Positions 31,975-38,586 of a DNA stretch of 41,165 bases are shown one piece after another. Every line of letters begins with the position of its first letter. The stretch's first letter is position 1. This stretch comes from a virus. The DNA is taken from the IMG/VR virus record IMGVR_UViG_3300017963_000429, positions 1 to 41,165 of that record. One strand, given 5' to 3'. The notes under the pieces are model-generated. The model saw only the letters and a program-made list of their open reading frames with translations. It was not told where the DNA came from and searched no databases. A program made the position numbers and the translations under genes.

Positions 31975-34222
31975 AAAACTACACGGCGCGGCCTTAGTGG
32001 CGGCTCGTTATATGCTTGTACCAATTAAGGCCGGGGAAAAGTACCCGGCTAAGAAAGCATGGCCTCAGCTTAGGGCAACACTACAAGACGTAGAGAGTTG
32101 GGCGACGAGCCGCTATTACGGCGGCCTCGGTGTACTCGGTGAGTTTAACCCAGGTATTGACATAGACGTACAAGACCGCGAGGTAGTCGATAAGCTCGTA
32201 GCGTGGTGTAAAGAGAACATAGGCGAAACCCCGATCCGTACCGGCAACGCGCCGCGAGTATTGATCCCTTGTGCCGCGCCGCCCGGCGGCCTCGGCGCTG
32301 ATAATAGCGCCAAGTATGAGGATGATTTAGGCGTTACCCACCAAATAGAGATCAAGGGCAAAGGCCAACAATGGGTCGCTTATGGTATACACCCCGGCAC
32401 GAAAAAACCTTATATTTGGAAAGGCGGCGATCTTCATTCATACGACGCCGATTTATTGCCATGTTTGACCGGTAAGAAGATCGCCGCTCTTTTCCAATAC
32501 TTTGAAAGCATAGCCCCGGATACGTGGCTTAAAATGAGCGAGGGTAGATCACGCGCCCGCGTTGGCGGCCTCGCGCCCGACGGCACTATACAAGGCGCTA
32601 CGGCTTTCGAGAATTACAAGCCCGCCCTCAATATAGATACGGATAGAATCCGATCGATACTGGCCGCGCTGAGCCCCGACGAGAGCGAATTAACGTGGCG
32701 CTCGGTAGGTATGGCGCTTTTCCACCAATACAACGGTAGCGACGAGGGTAAGGAAATTTTCCGCGAGTGGTCAGAGAATAGCGTAGCCTACGACTACGAC
32801 GAGATTAACGCCCGTTGGCCGTCGTGGGCGGCTAACACGTACGGCGGTAACCCGATCACCTTTGCCACGGTGATCCAAATGTATAACGAGGCTACCAAAA
32901 AGATAGACGATCCGACGCTCGTACAGAAAAGTAAAAAGCTCTCGGATTGGGAAAAGCGCTACGTTATGGTAGAGTTAGCGGAAAGCTCAGAGGTACACGA
33001 CGCCGGAGTACCGATCCACAAAGCCCGGCGGCATACCCTACGCGCTTTCAAAGAGCAGAACAGCGGCTATATACACCGTTATACCGACGTACTCGGTAAC
33101 GAGGCTACCGAGCCTATGGTAATAGCTTGGCAGAACAGCCGCAACGTACGCCGGTACGCGGGCTATACTTATCAACCAGGAAAGCCAAGGTTTTGCCCGC
33201 GCCCCAATAGCTACGACGACGATACGCTATACATAAATAACTTTTATTTCCCGCCCCACCCCGACGACATACCCGACTATAAAGAGCGGTTAGCCCCGTT
33301 TAAAAATCTGATCCGGCATTTGTTCCCCGAGGATAGCGAAAGGAAATGGATCATACAATGGTTAGCCCGGCTAATACAAAACCCCGAGGTACGATCGTTT
33401 GTAACGCCAATTAATATAACACCGATAACCGGCACGGGGCGCGGTATTCTTTTTGATATATTGCGGCTACTCGTAGGCGGCCACAATACCCACGACGTTA
33501 GCCCCGACGACATAGAGGGACGGTTTAACGGCTTTTTAGATAAGTGTTTGATCGCCGTTATCCAAGAGATCAAGGCTAACACCGGGGCGCGCAAGTTTCA
33601 AATATGGGAAAGAATGAAAAGCCTTTTAGCCGATACCGTCGCCAATATTCAGGCGAAAGGCCAAGACAGCTATACCGCCCACGTCTACGCTAACTTTCTT
33701 ATGTTCTCTAATAACCTCGACGCGCTACCGTTGCGCGACGTTAACGAGCGGCGTATATATGCTATGCGAGGCGCGAGCCGCCCGCTTAACAATAAAGAGA
33801 TCGACGAGATCATAGCGTGGAAAAAAGACGAGCTTAATATATCGGCGCTGTTTAAATACCTCAAGACGTACCCGGTAGACGAGGGCAATTTTAAGCGAGC
33901 GCCAAAGACGCTTACGAAAGTACAGATCGTTAACGCTACCGTCGGTATCGGCGGCGCTGATCTCGACGCTTGGCTATTGGAACAAGCGCCCCAGGTTTTC
34001 GATTATGACTACGCCGCCGAGGCGTTGGATAAGTACAGCGACGATATAGCCGCCGTCGGTATGAGCCGCGATCGGTTTCGCCGTATGCTCGTAGATAAAG
34101 GCTACCATAGCGTACAGATCAGGATCGACAGCGCTACCAGGAAATACGTTTATTATCACCCCGACAAAACCCCGAGCGACGCGGCCAAGCTCAGAGAGCT
34201 TTACAGCCAGATTAAAAAATGA
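31955..34222 (+). CDS. Primase-polymerase / helicase fusion
   Basis: 755 aa. Residues ~10-195 form a primase-polymerase domain with the catalytic GIDIDVQD (D69, D71) and an IEIKGKGQQWVAYGIHP block. A PriCT-2 linker follows at about 225-290 (IRSILAALSPDESELTWRSV). The C-terminal superfamily 3-like helicase (about 440-640) has the phosphate loop ITGTGRG, where the usual Lys-Ser/Thr is Arg-Gly, a Walker B-like CLIAVIQEIK and the sensor-like FLMFSNNLDALP. It should prime and unwind the phage replication fork. No other primase or loader is seen. Confidence 0.87.
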   Translation: MATTNYKKLHGAALVAARYMLVPIKAGEKYPAKKAWPQLRATLQDVESWATSRYYGGLGVLGEFNPGIDIDVQDREVVDKLVAWCKENIGETPIRTGNAPRVLIPCAAPPGGLGADNSAKYEDDLGVTHQIEIKGKGQQWVAYGIHPGTKKPYIWKGGDLHSYDADLLPCLTGKKIAALFQYFESIAPDTWLKMSEGRSRARVGGLAPDGTIQGATAFENYKPALNIDTDRIRSILAALSPDESELTWRSVGMALFHQYNGSDEGKEIFREWSENSVAYDYDEINARWPSWAANTYGGNPITFATVIQMYNEATKKIDDPTLVQKSKKLSDWEKRYVMVELAESSEVHDAGVPIHKARRHTLRAFKEQNSGYIHRYTDVLGNEATEPMVIAWQNSRNVRRYAGYTYQPGKPRFCPRPNSYDDDTLYINNFYFPPHPDDIPDYKERLAPFKNLIRHLFPEDSERKWIIQWLARLIQNPEVRSFVTPINITPITGTGRGILFDILRLLVGGHNTHDVSPDDIEGRFNGFLDKCLIAVIQEIKANTGARKFQIWERMKSLLADTVANIQAKGQDSYTAHVYANFLMFSNNLDALPLRDVNERRIYAMRGASRPLNNKEIDEIIAWKKDELNISALFKYLKTYPVDEGNFKRAPKTLTKVQIVNATVGIGGADLDAWLLEQAPQVFDYDYAAEALDKYSDDIAAVGMSRDRFRRMLVDKGYHSVQIRIDSATRKYVYYHPDKTPSDAAKLRELYSQIKK

Positions 34223-34223
34223 G

Positions 34224-34264
34224 CCTTTTTTCCTATAAAAAGGATCGAGCCCCAAACTTTTTTT
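34224..34264 (+). terminator. Possible weak terminator after the primase gene
   Basis: CCTTTTT (34224-34230) and AAAAAGG (34237-34243) form a 7-bp hairpin with a 6-nt loop. The nearest T run (34258-34264) is 14 nt after the stem, which is too far for a standard terminator. A second imperfect hairpin lies at 34271-34295. Together they may slow or end transcription before the next promoter. Confidence 0.35.
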
Positions 34265-34315
34265 AAAAATCGCCGTTTTTAGCTCAAAAACCGCGAAAAT
34301 AATTACGAAAATCCC

Positions 34316-34344
34316 TTGAACATAAGCGCTTATGATAGTATAAT
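34316..34344 (+). promoter_or_regulatory. Strong promoter with palindromic operator in the spacer
   Basis: TTGAAC (34316-34321) and a perfect TATAAT (34339-34344) are 17 bp apart. The spacer holds the perfect 14-bp palindrome CATAAGCGCTTATG (34321-34334), placed so that a dimeric protein bound there would block RNA polymerase. The transcript should start near 34351 and carry the leader and the chain of small genes. Confidence 0.85.
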
Positions 34345-34637
34345 TATAGTATGAACTTCATTATTAAAAACTTCTCGACTTTCGTAACGCTCTTAAGCCT
34401 TGCGAGAATCGCGATTGAAAATTTACTCAACTAAGGACGGTAACGAATAGACGACTAAACTAATCGACGGGAAAGGGGAGAGAAATTCCTAGCCCGAAAA
34501 TCCGCGAACCCGTACCGGATACGAAAACAGAGAGAGCTAAAAAAGCCACTTCGGGAGAGTCGGAAACCGCTACTAAGTTTCCTTGACAAGTCTTTGAGAA
34601 TTAAGACGAAACTCTAACACTTAACAACGAGGTAAAC
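34345..34637 (+). ncRNA. Structured ~290-nt leader RNA, no supported gene
   Basis: The stretch between the promoter and the first small gene is purine-rich. It has several short hairpins: TTGCGA/TCGCGA (34400-34414), CGTA/TACG (34511-34523), GGAAAC/GTTTCC (34562-34582, extended by GTC/GAC) and GTCTT/AAGAC (34590-34607). The last two sit shortly before the ribosome site. A 27-codon open frame (34351-34434) begins at the predicted transcript start but lacks a ribosome site. The stretch may act as a leader, attenuator or separate small RNA. Confidence 0.5.
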
Positions 34638-34796
34638 ATGGCAACACTACCCGAAAAAATCGAGGCGTGGGTAAAAAGAGAATTTAACGCTAAGTACGTA
34701 CGGCAAGTTACTAACGACTTGATCGACGTAGCCGCCGGAAACCGCGAGGGCAACAAGTTTGAAAAAGAGGCCGTCGATTTCATTATTAACGGATAA
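34638..34796 (+). CDS. Small unknown early protein
   Basis: 52 aa (MATLPEKIEAWVKREFNAKY...). The ribosome site AACGAGGTAAAC is the same as in three following genes, which supports a true start. It is a mostly helical, charged protein ending in FIING. No family is recognised. It is the first gene after the leader and has no pseudoknot element in front of it. Confidence 0.65.
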   Translation: MATLPEKIEAWVKREFNAKYVRQVTNDLIDVAAGNREGNKFEKEAVDFIING

Positions 34797-34817
34797 CCAA
34801 TAACAGCGAGGTACAAA

Positions 34818-35021
34818 ATGATATTACCGGAAAATGGTTTTAAAAAATACCGCGAGGCGAAACGCTTTGCACAAGGCAAGGCCAACGCCGCGCCGGTTTT
34901 CTTTATTCAAAACACCGGCAATAAACAATACTATTGCCTTTGGAATATACCCGCCGATTGGAAAGGCGATAACGGCGTACTCAAAGCGCCGTTAAAGCTA
35001 CTCGACGTAGTATACTCATAA
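34818..35021 (+). CDS. Small unknown early protein
   Basis: 67 aa with a GCGAGGTACAAA ribosome site. It begins with a basic helix (KKYREAKRFAQGKANA), then a beta stretch (PVFFIQNTGNKQYYCLWNI). No family is recognised. Its stop codon abuts the first pseudoknot element. Confidence 0.6.
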   Translation: MILPENGFKKYREAKRFAQGKANAAPVFFIQNTGNKQYYCLWNIPADWKGDNGVLKAPLKLLDVVYS

Positions 35022-35086
35022 GCCCCACGTCGCCCGCCTCGGCGACATTAAATAAAGCGAGGCGCGAAAGTAGCACGGGGCTACAC
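35022..35086 (+). promoter_or_regulatory. Intergenic pseudoknot RNA element, copy 1
   Basis: Order of parts: GCCCC (35022-35026); stem 1 GTCGC/GCGAC; stem 2 CGCCTCG/CGAGGCG (3' strand 35058-35064), which pairs the loop of stem 1 with downstream sequence; A-rich linker ATTAAATAAAG; constant CGAAA; hairpin GTAGC-ACGGG-GCTAC. The 5' GCCCC can pair with the GGGG of that hairpin. The element starts one base after the stop of the upstream gene and ends 32 nt before the next ATG. Confidence 0.88.
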
Positions 35087-35118
35087 TTTAACCAATCACA
35101 ATTAACAACGAGGTAAAC

Positions 35119-35613
35119 ATGGCAACAATAAATACAGAACATGGCGAAATGATAAAGACAGCCGAGGGCTACGAGTACCGGGCTTGCAATATCGTTAAGG
35201 TTAACAGCCGTTGGGGCGGGCATAAGGATTTTACGCCTAACCAATCCCATTGGAAAATCAGCCGCCAAAGTGAACACGTTAAAGTTTATTTTAACGATAG
35301 CTACCCGGCGGCCAGTACCTTAAAAGAGGCTTGTGATACCATAGATCGGGCTTTCCGTAGCCACGAGAAAAACGTAGCGCGGTGTTTGGAAATGAAAAGG
35401 CTTAGGCCAATACATAACCTTATAAACGACGCCGAAAACGACTTAGACTTACCGGCTGAGTATGTTACGCGACATATGCGGCACGTATATACTAAGGCTA
35501 ACGTATTAGAATTTTTAGCGCTCGAAAAATACGCAAGTCTTAAAGACCGGCTCGACGAGGTTTTAGCCGAGCTTGAAAAATGGCAAGGTTTAAGTACTAA
35601 GTACACCGGATAA
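35119..35613 (+). CDS. Unknown early protein
   Basis: 164 aa with the shared AACGAGGTAAACATGGCA start context. Residues 1-75 are beta-rich (YEYRACNIVKVNSRWGG, HVKVYFNDSYPAASTL); residues 80-160 are helical (ACDTIDRAFRSHEKNVARCL, LKDRLDEVLAELEKWQGL). No membrane segment and no known family. Confidence 0.65.
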   Translation: MATINTEHGEMIKTAEGYEYRACNIVKVNSRWGGHKDFTPNQSHWKISRQSEHVKVYFNDSYPAASTLKEACDTIDRAFRSHEKNVARCLEMKRLRPIHNLINDAENDLDLPAEYVTRHMRHVYTKANVLEFLALEKYASLKDRLDEVLAELEKWQGLSTKYTG

Positions 35614-35614
35614 C

Positions 35615-35681
35615 GCCCCACGACGCCCGCCCCGGCGTCACTATAAATAAATCGGGGCGCGAAAGTAGCACGGGGCTACAC
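35615..35681 (+). promoter_or_regulatory. Intergenic pseudoknot RNA element, copy 2
   Basis: Same architecture as the first copy, with compensatory changes: stem 1 is GACGC/GCGTC and stem 2 is CGCCCCG/CGGGGCG. The linker is ACTATAAATAAAT, two bases longer. The 5' GCCCCAC and 3' CGAAAGTAGCACGGGGCTAC are unchanged. It begins one base after the upstream TAA and ends 24 nt before the next ATG. Confidence 0.88.
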
Positions 35682-35705
35682 TTTTAACTTAACAACGAGG
35701 TAAAC

Positions 35706-35966
35706 ATGGCAGTAAAAGAATACACAATAAATAAAGAGATTAGAGGCCGCGCCGCTTTAAAGGCTATCAACGTAAAGTTAGCGCCGGGTAGAATGATCAG
35801 GCTGAGCGTCGAAGAAGATTTATTTATATGTAACTACGACGGCGTTTTAGCCTTAGAGCCCTCGACTTACAAAGGCAAAGTCGAAAGCCGGATCATTAAC
35901 AGCAACGCCGAAACTAATAAAGGCGTAGGCGTGTTTATTATTACACGCTCTTTTACAGTAGCTTAA
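35706..35966 (+). CDS. Small unknown early protein
   Basis: 86 aa, AACGAGGTAAACATGGCA start context. It is beta-rich (AINVKLAPGRMIRLSVEEDL, GVFIITRSFTVA) and has no cysteine cluster apart from one Cys. No family is recognised. It is framed by pseudoknot elements on both sides. Confidence 0.62.
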   Translation: MAVKEYTINKEIRGRAALKAINVKLAPGRMIRLSVEEDLFICNYDGVLALEPSTYKGKVESRIINSNAETNKGVGVFIITRSFTVA

Positions 35967-35967
35967 C

Positions 35968-36032
35968 GCCCCACGTCGCCCGCCTCGGCGACATAAAATA
36001 AAGCGAGGCGCGAAAGTAGCACGGGGCTACAC
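35968..36032 (+). promoter_or_regulatory. Intergenic pseudoknot RNA element, copy 3
   Basis: Stem 1 GTCGC/GCGAC, stem 2 CGCCTCG/CGAGGCG, linker ATAAAATAAAG. It is identical over 65 nt to the fourth copy and differs from the first by one linker base. It starts one base after the upstream stop and ends 33 nt before the next ATG. Confidence 0.88.
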
Positions 36033-36065
36033 TTTCAACCAATCACAATTAACAACGAGGTAAAC

Positions 36066-36338
36066 ATGGCAATTAATTGGAACGAAATGAAAACAACAAA
36101 AGACGAGTACGGCATTATCGCCAAGATCGCCGAGCGGGCGACTAAGACCGTTAAGCGTGATCATATGTCTATTATGATGGACATAGAGGTAGTACATAAC
36201 AGCGTAGGCTTGCGGCTTTCCGATTTACTGGCCGCGCCTAATTTTGATTTTCTGCACGACGTTTGCGGTATTATCTCAAACCTTGATCGGTATACCGGAG
36301 AGCTTTTAAATTGCTTTTTGCCCCGGTACTCGGCCTAG
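36066..36338 (+). CDS. Small unknown early protein
   Basis: 90 aa, AACGAGGTAAACATGGCA start context. It is helical in the first half (EMKTTKDEYGIIAKIAERAT) and mixed later (DFLHDVCGIISNLDRYTGEL). No family is recognised. The last G of its TAG stop is also the first base of the following pseudoknot element. Confidence 0.62.
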   Translation: MAINWNEMKTTKDEYGIIAKIAERATKTVKRDHMSIMMDIEVVHNSVGLRLSDLLAAPNFDFLHDVCGIISNLDRYTGELLNCFLPRYSA

Positions 36339-36402
36339 CCCCACGTCGCCCGCCTCGGCGACATAAAATAAAGCGAGGCGCGAAAGTAGCACGGGGCTAC
36401 AC
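36338..36402 (+). promoter_or_regulatory. Intergenic pseudoknot RNA element, copy 4
   Basis: Identical in sequence to the third copy. Its first base is the last base of the upstream stop codon, so a terminating ribosome would sit on its 5' edge. The spacer to the next ATG is 34 nt and contains a GAAAGGATCAAAC ribosome site instead of the AACGAGG type. Confidence 0.88.
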
Positions 36403-36436
36403 TATACACCAATCACAATTAACGAAAGGATCAAAC

Positions 36437-37072
36437 ATGGCAACAATAGAAATAAGAAACGAGGCTAAAAGAGGTTGCGGCTACCGCAAGCCCGGCGGCC
36501 TCTATATGGTAACCGAGGGCGTTAGCGTCGCCGTACCGTGTTTACCCGTGCCTTTGCACGTTTGCCCGGTATGTTATCAAGGCGTAAAGGCTACACGCTC
36601 TTTTCAGTGGATCGAGCCCGGTAGGCTCTTGCTCGATCTCGTAGAAAAGAATACGCCCGCTTGCCCTCAGTGTATGGGGCTTACCCAGGTTTGCGCTATG
36701 GCCTCTACGCTCAAAGGTAAGGCCGGGCTTATGTGGATCGGCGACAAGTATTATACGCCCGAGTCTTTTAGAAAAGAGGCCGCCCAAATGGGGATCAGTA
36801 AGCGTATACCAAACGTGCCGAAAGACTTTAAGATCGGAGAGCATTGGGTTTTTCTCGGACACCGTAAGGCTATCGTCCAACACGTCGGACACGTTGGTAG
36901 CCAAGAATTGAAAGACGAGTATAAGCCCGGTATCTTTACCGCTTTTAAGCCCACGGCGATCGAGTACGTAGTTAAGCCCGACGACAGCGTAGAAAAGCTC
37001 GACAGCCTCGCCAAGCGCGGTATAACGCTCGTAGACGTCAAACCCATTAAAGAGCCCGAGCTTGATCTTTAA
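36437..37072 (+). CDS. Unknown phage protein with zinc-ribbon-like cysteines
   Basis: 211 aa from ATG at 36437; the frame is open upstream to 36311, but that would run through the pseudoknot element and has no ribosome site. The N-terminus has RGCGYRKPGGLYMV, a phrase I recall from a widespread uncharacterised phage family. Two CxxC pairs (C43/C46, C76/C79) suggest a zinc ribbon. The C-terminal half (KDFKIGEHWVFLGHRKAIV) is beta-rich. Function unknown. Confidence 0.68.
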   Translation: MATIEIRNEAKRGCGYRKPGGLYMVTEGVSVAVPCLPVPLHVCPVCYQGVKATRSFQWIEPGRLLLDLVEKNTPACPQCMGLTQVCAMASTLKGKAGLMWIGDKYYTPESFRKEAAQMGISKRIPNVPKDFKIGEHWVFLGHRKAIVQHVGHVGSQELKDEYKPGIFTAFKPTAIEYVVKPDDSVEKLDSLAKRGITLVDVKPIKEPELDL

Positions 37073-37137
37073 GCCCCACGACGCCCGCCCCGGCGTCACT
37101 AAATAACACGGGGCGCGAAAGTAGCACGGGGCTACAC
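37073..37137 (+). promoter_or_regulatory. Intergenic pseudoknot RNA element, copy 5
   Basis: Stem 1 GACGC/GCGTC, stem 2 CGCCCCG/CGGGGCG, linker ACTAAATAACA. It directly follows the TAA of the upstream gene and ends 31 nt before the next ATG. The change of linker bases contrasts with the constancy of both ends. Confidence 0.88.
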
Positions 37138-37168
37138 TTTTCTTATTCACTTAGCGAAAGGATCAAAC

Positions 37169-37519
37169 ATGGCATTATTTATAAAAAGAAAAGAGCATAC
37201 CATTAACGCCACTAAAGCCGAGCTATTAGAGGCTTTAGAAAATTTAAACCACGGCGTAGAAAATAATTTTTTTCCCGGTTGGATGACTAAATTAGCTAGG
37301 GAAACGATCGCCAAAGCCACGACACCGATCAAGGCCGAGCCGGTAAAAGTTAAGCGTTGCGCGGCTTGCCGCAACGGTGAACACGACAATTACGACGACG
37401 ACGTACGGCTTACCGTTGTAAGCGATCCGGCTACCGGTAAGCTCGTACACCGCGCTTACTTATGCGGCGAACACCGGCAAGCGTACGACTACGACGGCTT
37501 TAAGATTACCATTAAATAG
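37169..37519 (+). CDS. Small unknown protein with possible zinc site
   Basis: 116 aa, GAAAGGATCAAACATGGCA start context. The N-terminal half is helical (ATKAELLEALENLNHGVENN). The C-terminal half has CAACRNGEH and CGEHRQAYDYDG, a C-x2-C...C-x2-H arrangement that could hold zinc. No family is recognised. The stop TAG overlaps the next pseudoknot element by one base. Confidence 0.62.
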   Translation: MALFIKRKEHTINATKAELLEALENLNHGVENNFFPGWMTKLARETIAKATTPIKAEPVKVKRCAACRNGEHDNYDDDVRLTVVSDPATGKLVHRAYLCGEHRQAYDYDGFKITIK

Positions 37520-37583
37520 CCCCACGCCGCCCGCCCCGGCGGCATTAAATAAATCGGGGCGCGAAAGTAGCACGGGGCTACAC
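37519..37583 (+). promoter_or_regulatory. Intergenic pseudoknot RNA element, copy 6
   Basis: Stem 1 is GCCGC/GCGGC, a third version of the covarying pair (C-G where other copies have T-A or A-T). Stem 2 is CGCCCCG/CGGGGCG and the linker ATTAAATAAAT. It begins on the last base of the upstream TAG and ends 33 nt before the next ATG. Confidence 0.88.
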
Positions 37584-37616
37584 CTTTTTTATTCACTTAA
37601 CCCGAAAGGATCAAAC

Positions 37617-37955
37617 ATGGCAACAATAGAAAAAACCAGAAAAGCGATCGGCACGTACACGCTTGAAAAGCCCGAGGTTTTCCAAAAGCTTTACGAGTGT
37701 GCGGCGTGGTATACCGATATAGAAGTACAGCCGGGCGTTTACCCGGTTACTACCGACGGGTACTGGCTTTTCGTAGAGTTACCGGGCGTTATTGTTTCGG
37801 ATAACTTTCAAAGCCTTTTCGCGGGTATGCCGATCGGCGACGCTTACGACAGAAAGCAAAACGCCGGTAAGCCCGCTACCTATTGGATACAGACACAAGA
37901 GTACGCCGTTAAATGTAACCCACGGTATAACTTAACCGGCGAGGTAAAAGTATGA
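37617..37955 (+). CDS. Unknown early protein
   Basis: 112 aa, GAAAGGATCAAACATGGCA start context. Aromatic-rich with mixed alpha/beta features (VFQKLYECAAWYTDIEVQPG, YWLFVELPGVIVSDNFQSLF). No family is recognised. Its stop overlaps the next ATG (ATGA), so the following small gene is coupled to it without a pseudoknot in between. Confidence 0.62.
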   Translation: MATIEKTRKAIGTYTLEKPEVFQKLYECAAWYTDIEVQPGVYPVTTDGYWLFVELPGVIVSDNFQSLFAGMPIGDAYDRKQNAGKPATYWIQTQEYAVKCNPRYNLTGEVKV

Positions 37956-38107
37956 GCGGCTTAACTATGCTAGAGCTTAACTATATGATCGAAAAAGTTA
38001 AGACGGCTAAAGACATATCCGAGGCCGAGCGGCGCGAGCGGCTTAAGACTTACCGCGCTATGCGGCGCGAGCTAAGAAAGAAGATCGCCGAAATGCTTAA
38101 CAGCTAA
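37952..38107 (+). CDS. Small helical unknown protein
   Basis: 51 aa, overlapping the upstream gene by 4 nt and preceded by GAGGTAAAAGT. It is almost entirely helical and charged (MLELNYMIEKVKTAK, SEAERRERLKTYRAMRRELR), perhaps a short coiled coil. No family is recognised. It is followed one base later by the last pseudoknot element. Confidence 0.62.
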   Translation: MSGLTMLELNYMIEKVKTAKDISEAERRERLKTYRAMRRELRKKIAEMLNS

Positions 38108-38108
38108 A

Positions 38109-38173
38109 GCCCCACGACGCCCGCCCGAGCGTCAATAAACAATGTCGGGCGCGAAAGTAGCACGGGGCTACAC
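38109..38173 (+). promoter_or_regulatory. Intergenic pseudoknot RNA element, copy 7
   Basis: The most divergent copy and the most informative: stem 1 GACGC/GCGTC and stem 2 CGCCCGA/TCGGGCG. Two stem-2 pairs change together (C-G to G-C and G-C to A-T), fixing stem 1 at 5 bp, stem 2 at 7 bp and a single unpaired C between them. The linker is AATAAACAATG. The ends are unchanged. It ends 34 nt before the next ATG. Confidence 0.88.
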
Positions 38174-38207
38174 TATACATCAATAACTTAACCAGAAAGG
38201 ATCGCTT

Positions 38208-38408
38208 ATGCCCGATAACATAAGAGCGCTTAACAAAGCGCAACAAACCCAATATTTGATACTGGCTGATTTTCTAGCCGATAAATTTACGCTCGACGCT
38301 ACCGACTATTGTATGTTAGCCGAGATCGCCGAGCATTTCACGTTAACGGCTCAAACGAGCTTAGCTGAGTACAGCGTTAACAATACCCTAAACCGCCACG
38401 GGGGTTAA
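38208..38408 (+). CDS. Small helical unknown protein
   Basis: 66 aa with an AGAAAGGATCGCTT ribosome site. It is helical throughout (NKAQQTQYLILADFLADKF, DYCMLAEIAEHFTLTAQTSL). No family is recognised. It is the last gene preceded by a pseudoknot element. Confidence 0.6.
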   Translation: MPDNIRALNKAQQTQYLILADFLADKFTLDATDYCMLAEIAEHFTLTAQTSLAEYSVNNTLNRHGG

Positions 38409-38412
38409 TAAT

Positions 38413-38586
38413 ATGACATGGACACCCGAAACAATGGGGCGTAAGGGCGGCCAAAAGTCACGCCGTACCCTTACACCCGAACAGGCTAAAAATATGGTCA
38501 AAAAGCGCGAGGAAAAACGCAAGCGCGAGGCTATATTAAAAGAGAAAGCAAAAAACCGATCACGCTCACCCAGGGGGCGCGTATGA
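38413..38586 (+). CDS. Small basic unknown protein
   Basis: 57 aa (MTWTPETMGRKGGQKSRRTL...), strongly basic with a Lys/Arg/Glu helix (VKKREEKRKREAILKEKAK). It starts 4 nt after the previous stop, and its stop overlaps the next ATG by 2 bases (GTATGA). Nucleic-acid binding is possible from its charge. No family is recognised. Confidence 0.58.
   Translation: MTWTPETMGRKGGQKSRRTLTPEQAKNMVKKREEKRKREAILKEKAKNRSRSPRGRV

Noticed and set aside
34351-34434. 27-codon open frame (MNFIIKNFSTFV...) starting exactly at the predicted transcript start
   Set aside because: It could be a leaderless peptide, but there is no ribosome site and an open frame of this length is expected by chance. Kept only as a remark on the leader.
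36311-36436. N-terminal extension of the 211-aa zinc-ribbon protein
   Set aside because: It would translate through the fourth pseudoknot element and overlap the upstream gene. The ATG at 36437 has the shared GAAAGGATCAAAC site.
35022-38173. Pseudoknot elements as pistol, hammerhead or twister ribozymes
   Set aside because: A pistol-like first half (hairpin, loop pseudoknot, UUAAAUA-type linker) is present, but the second stem and cleavage context of pistol are missing. There is no CUGAUGA for hammerhead and no twister core. A new self-cleaving type is not excluded.
35022-38173. Pseudoknot elements as a CRISPR array
   Set aside because: The copies are separated by whole genes, not short unique spacers, and no cas genes are present.
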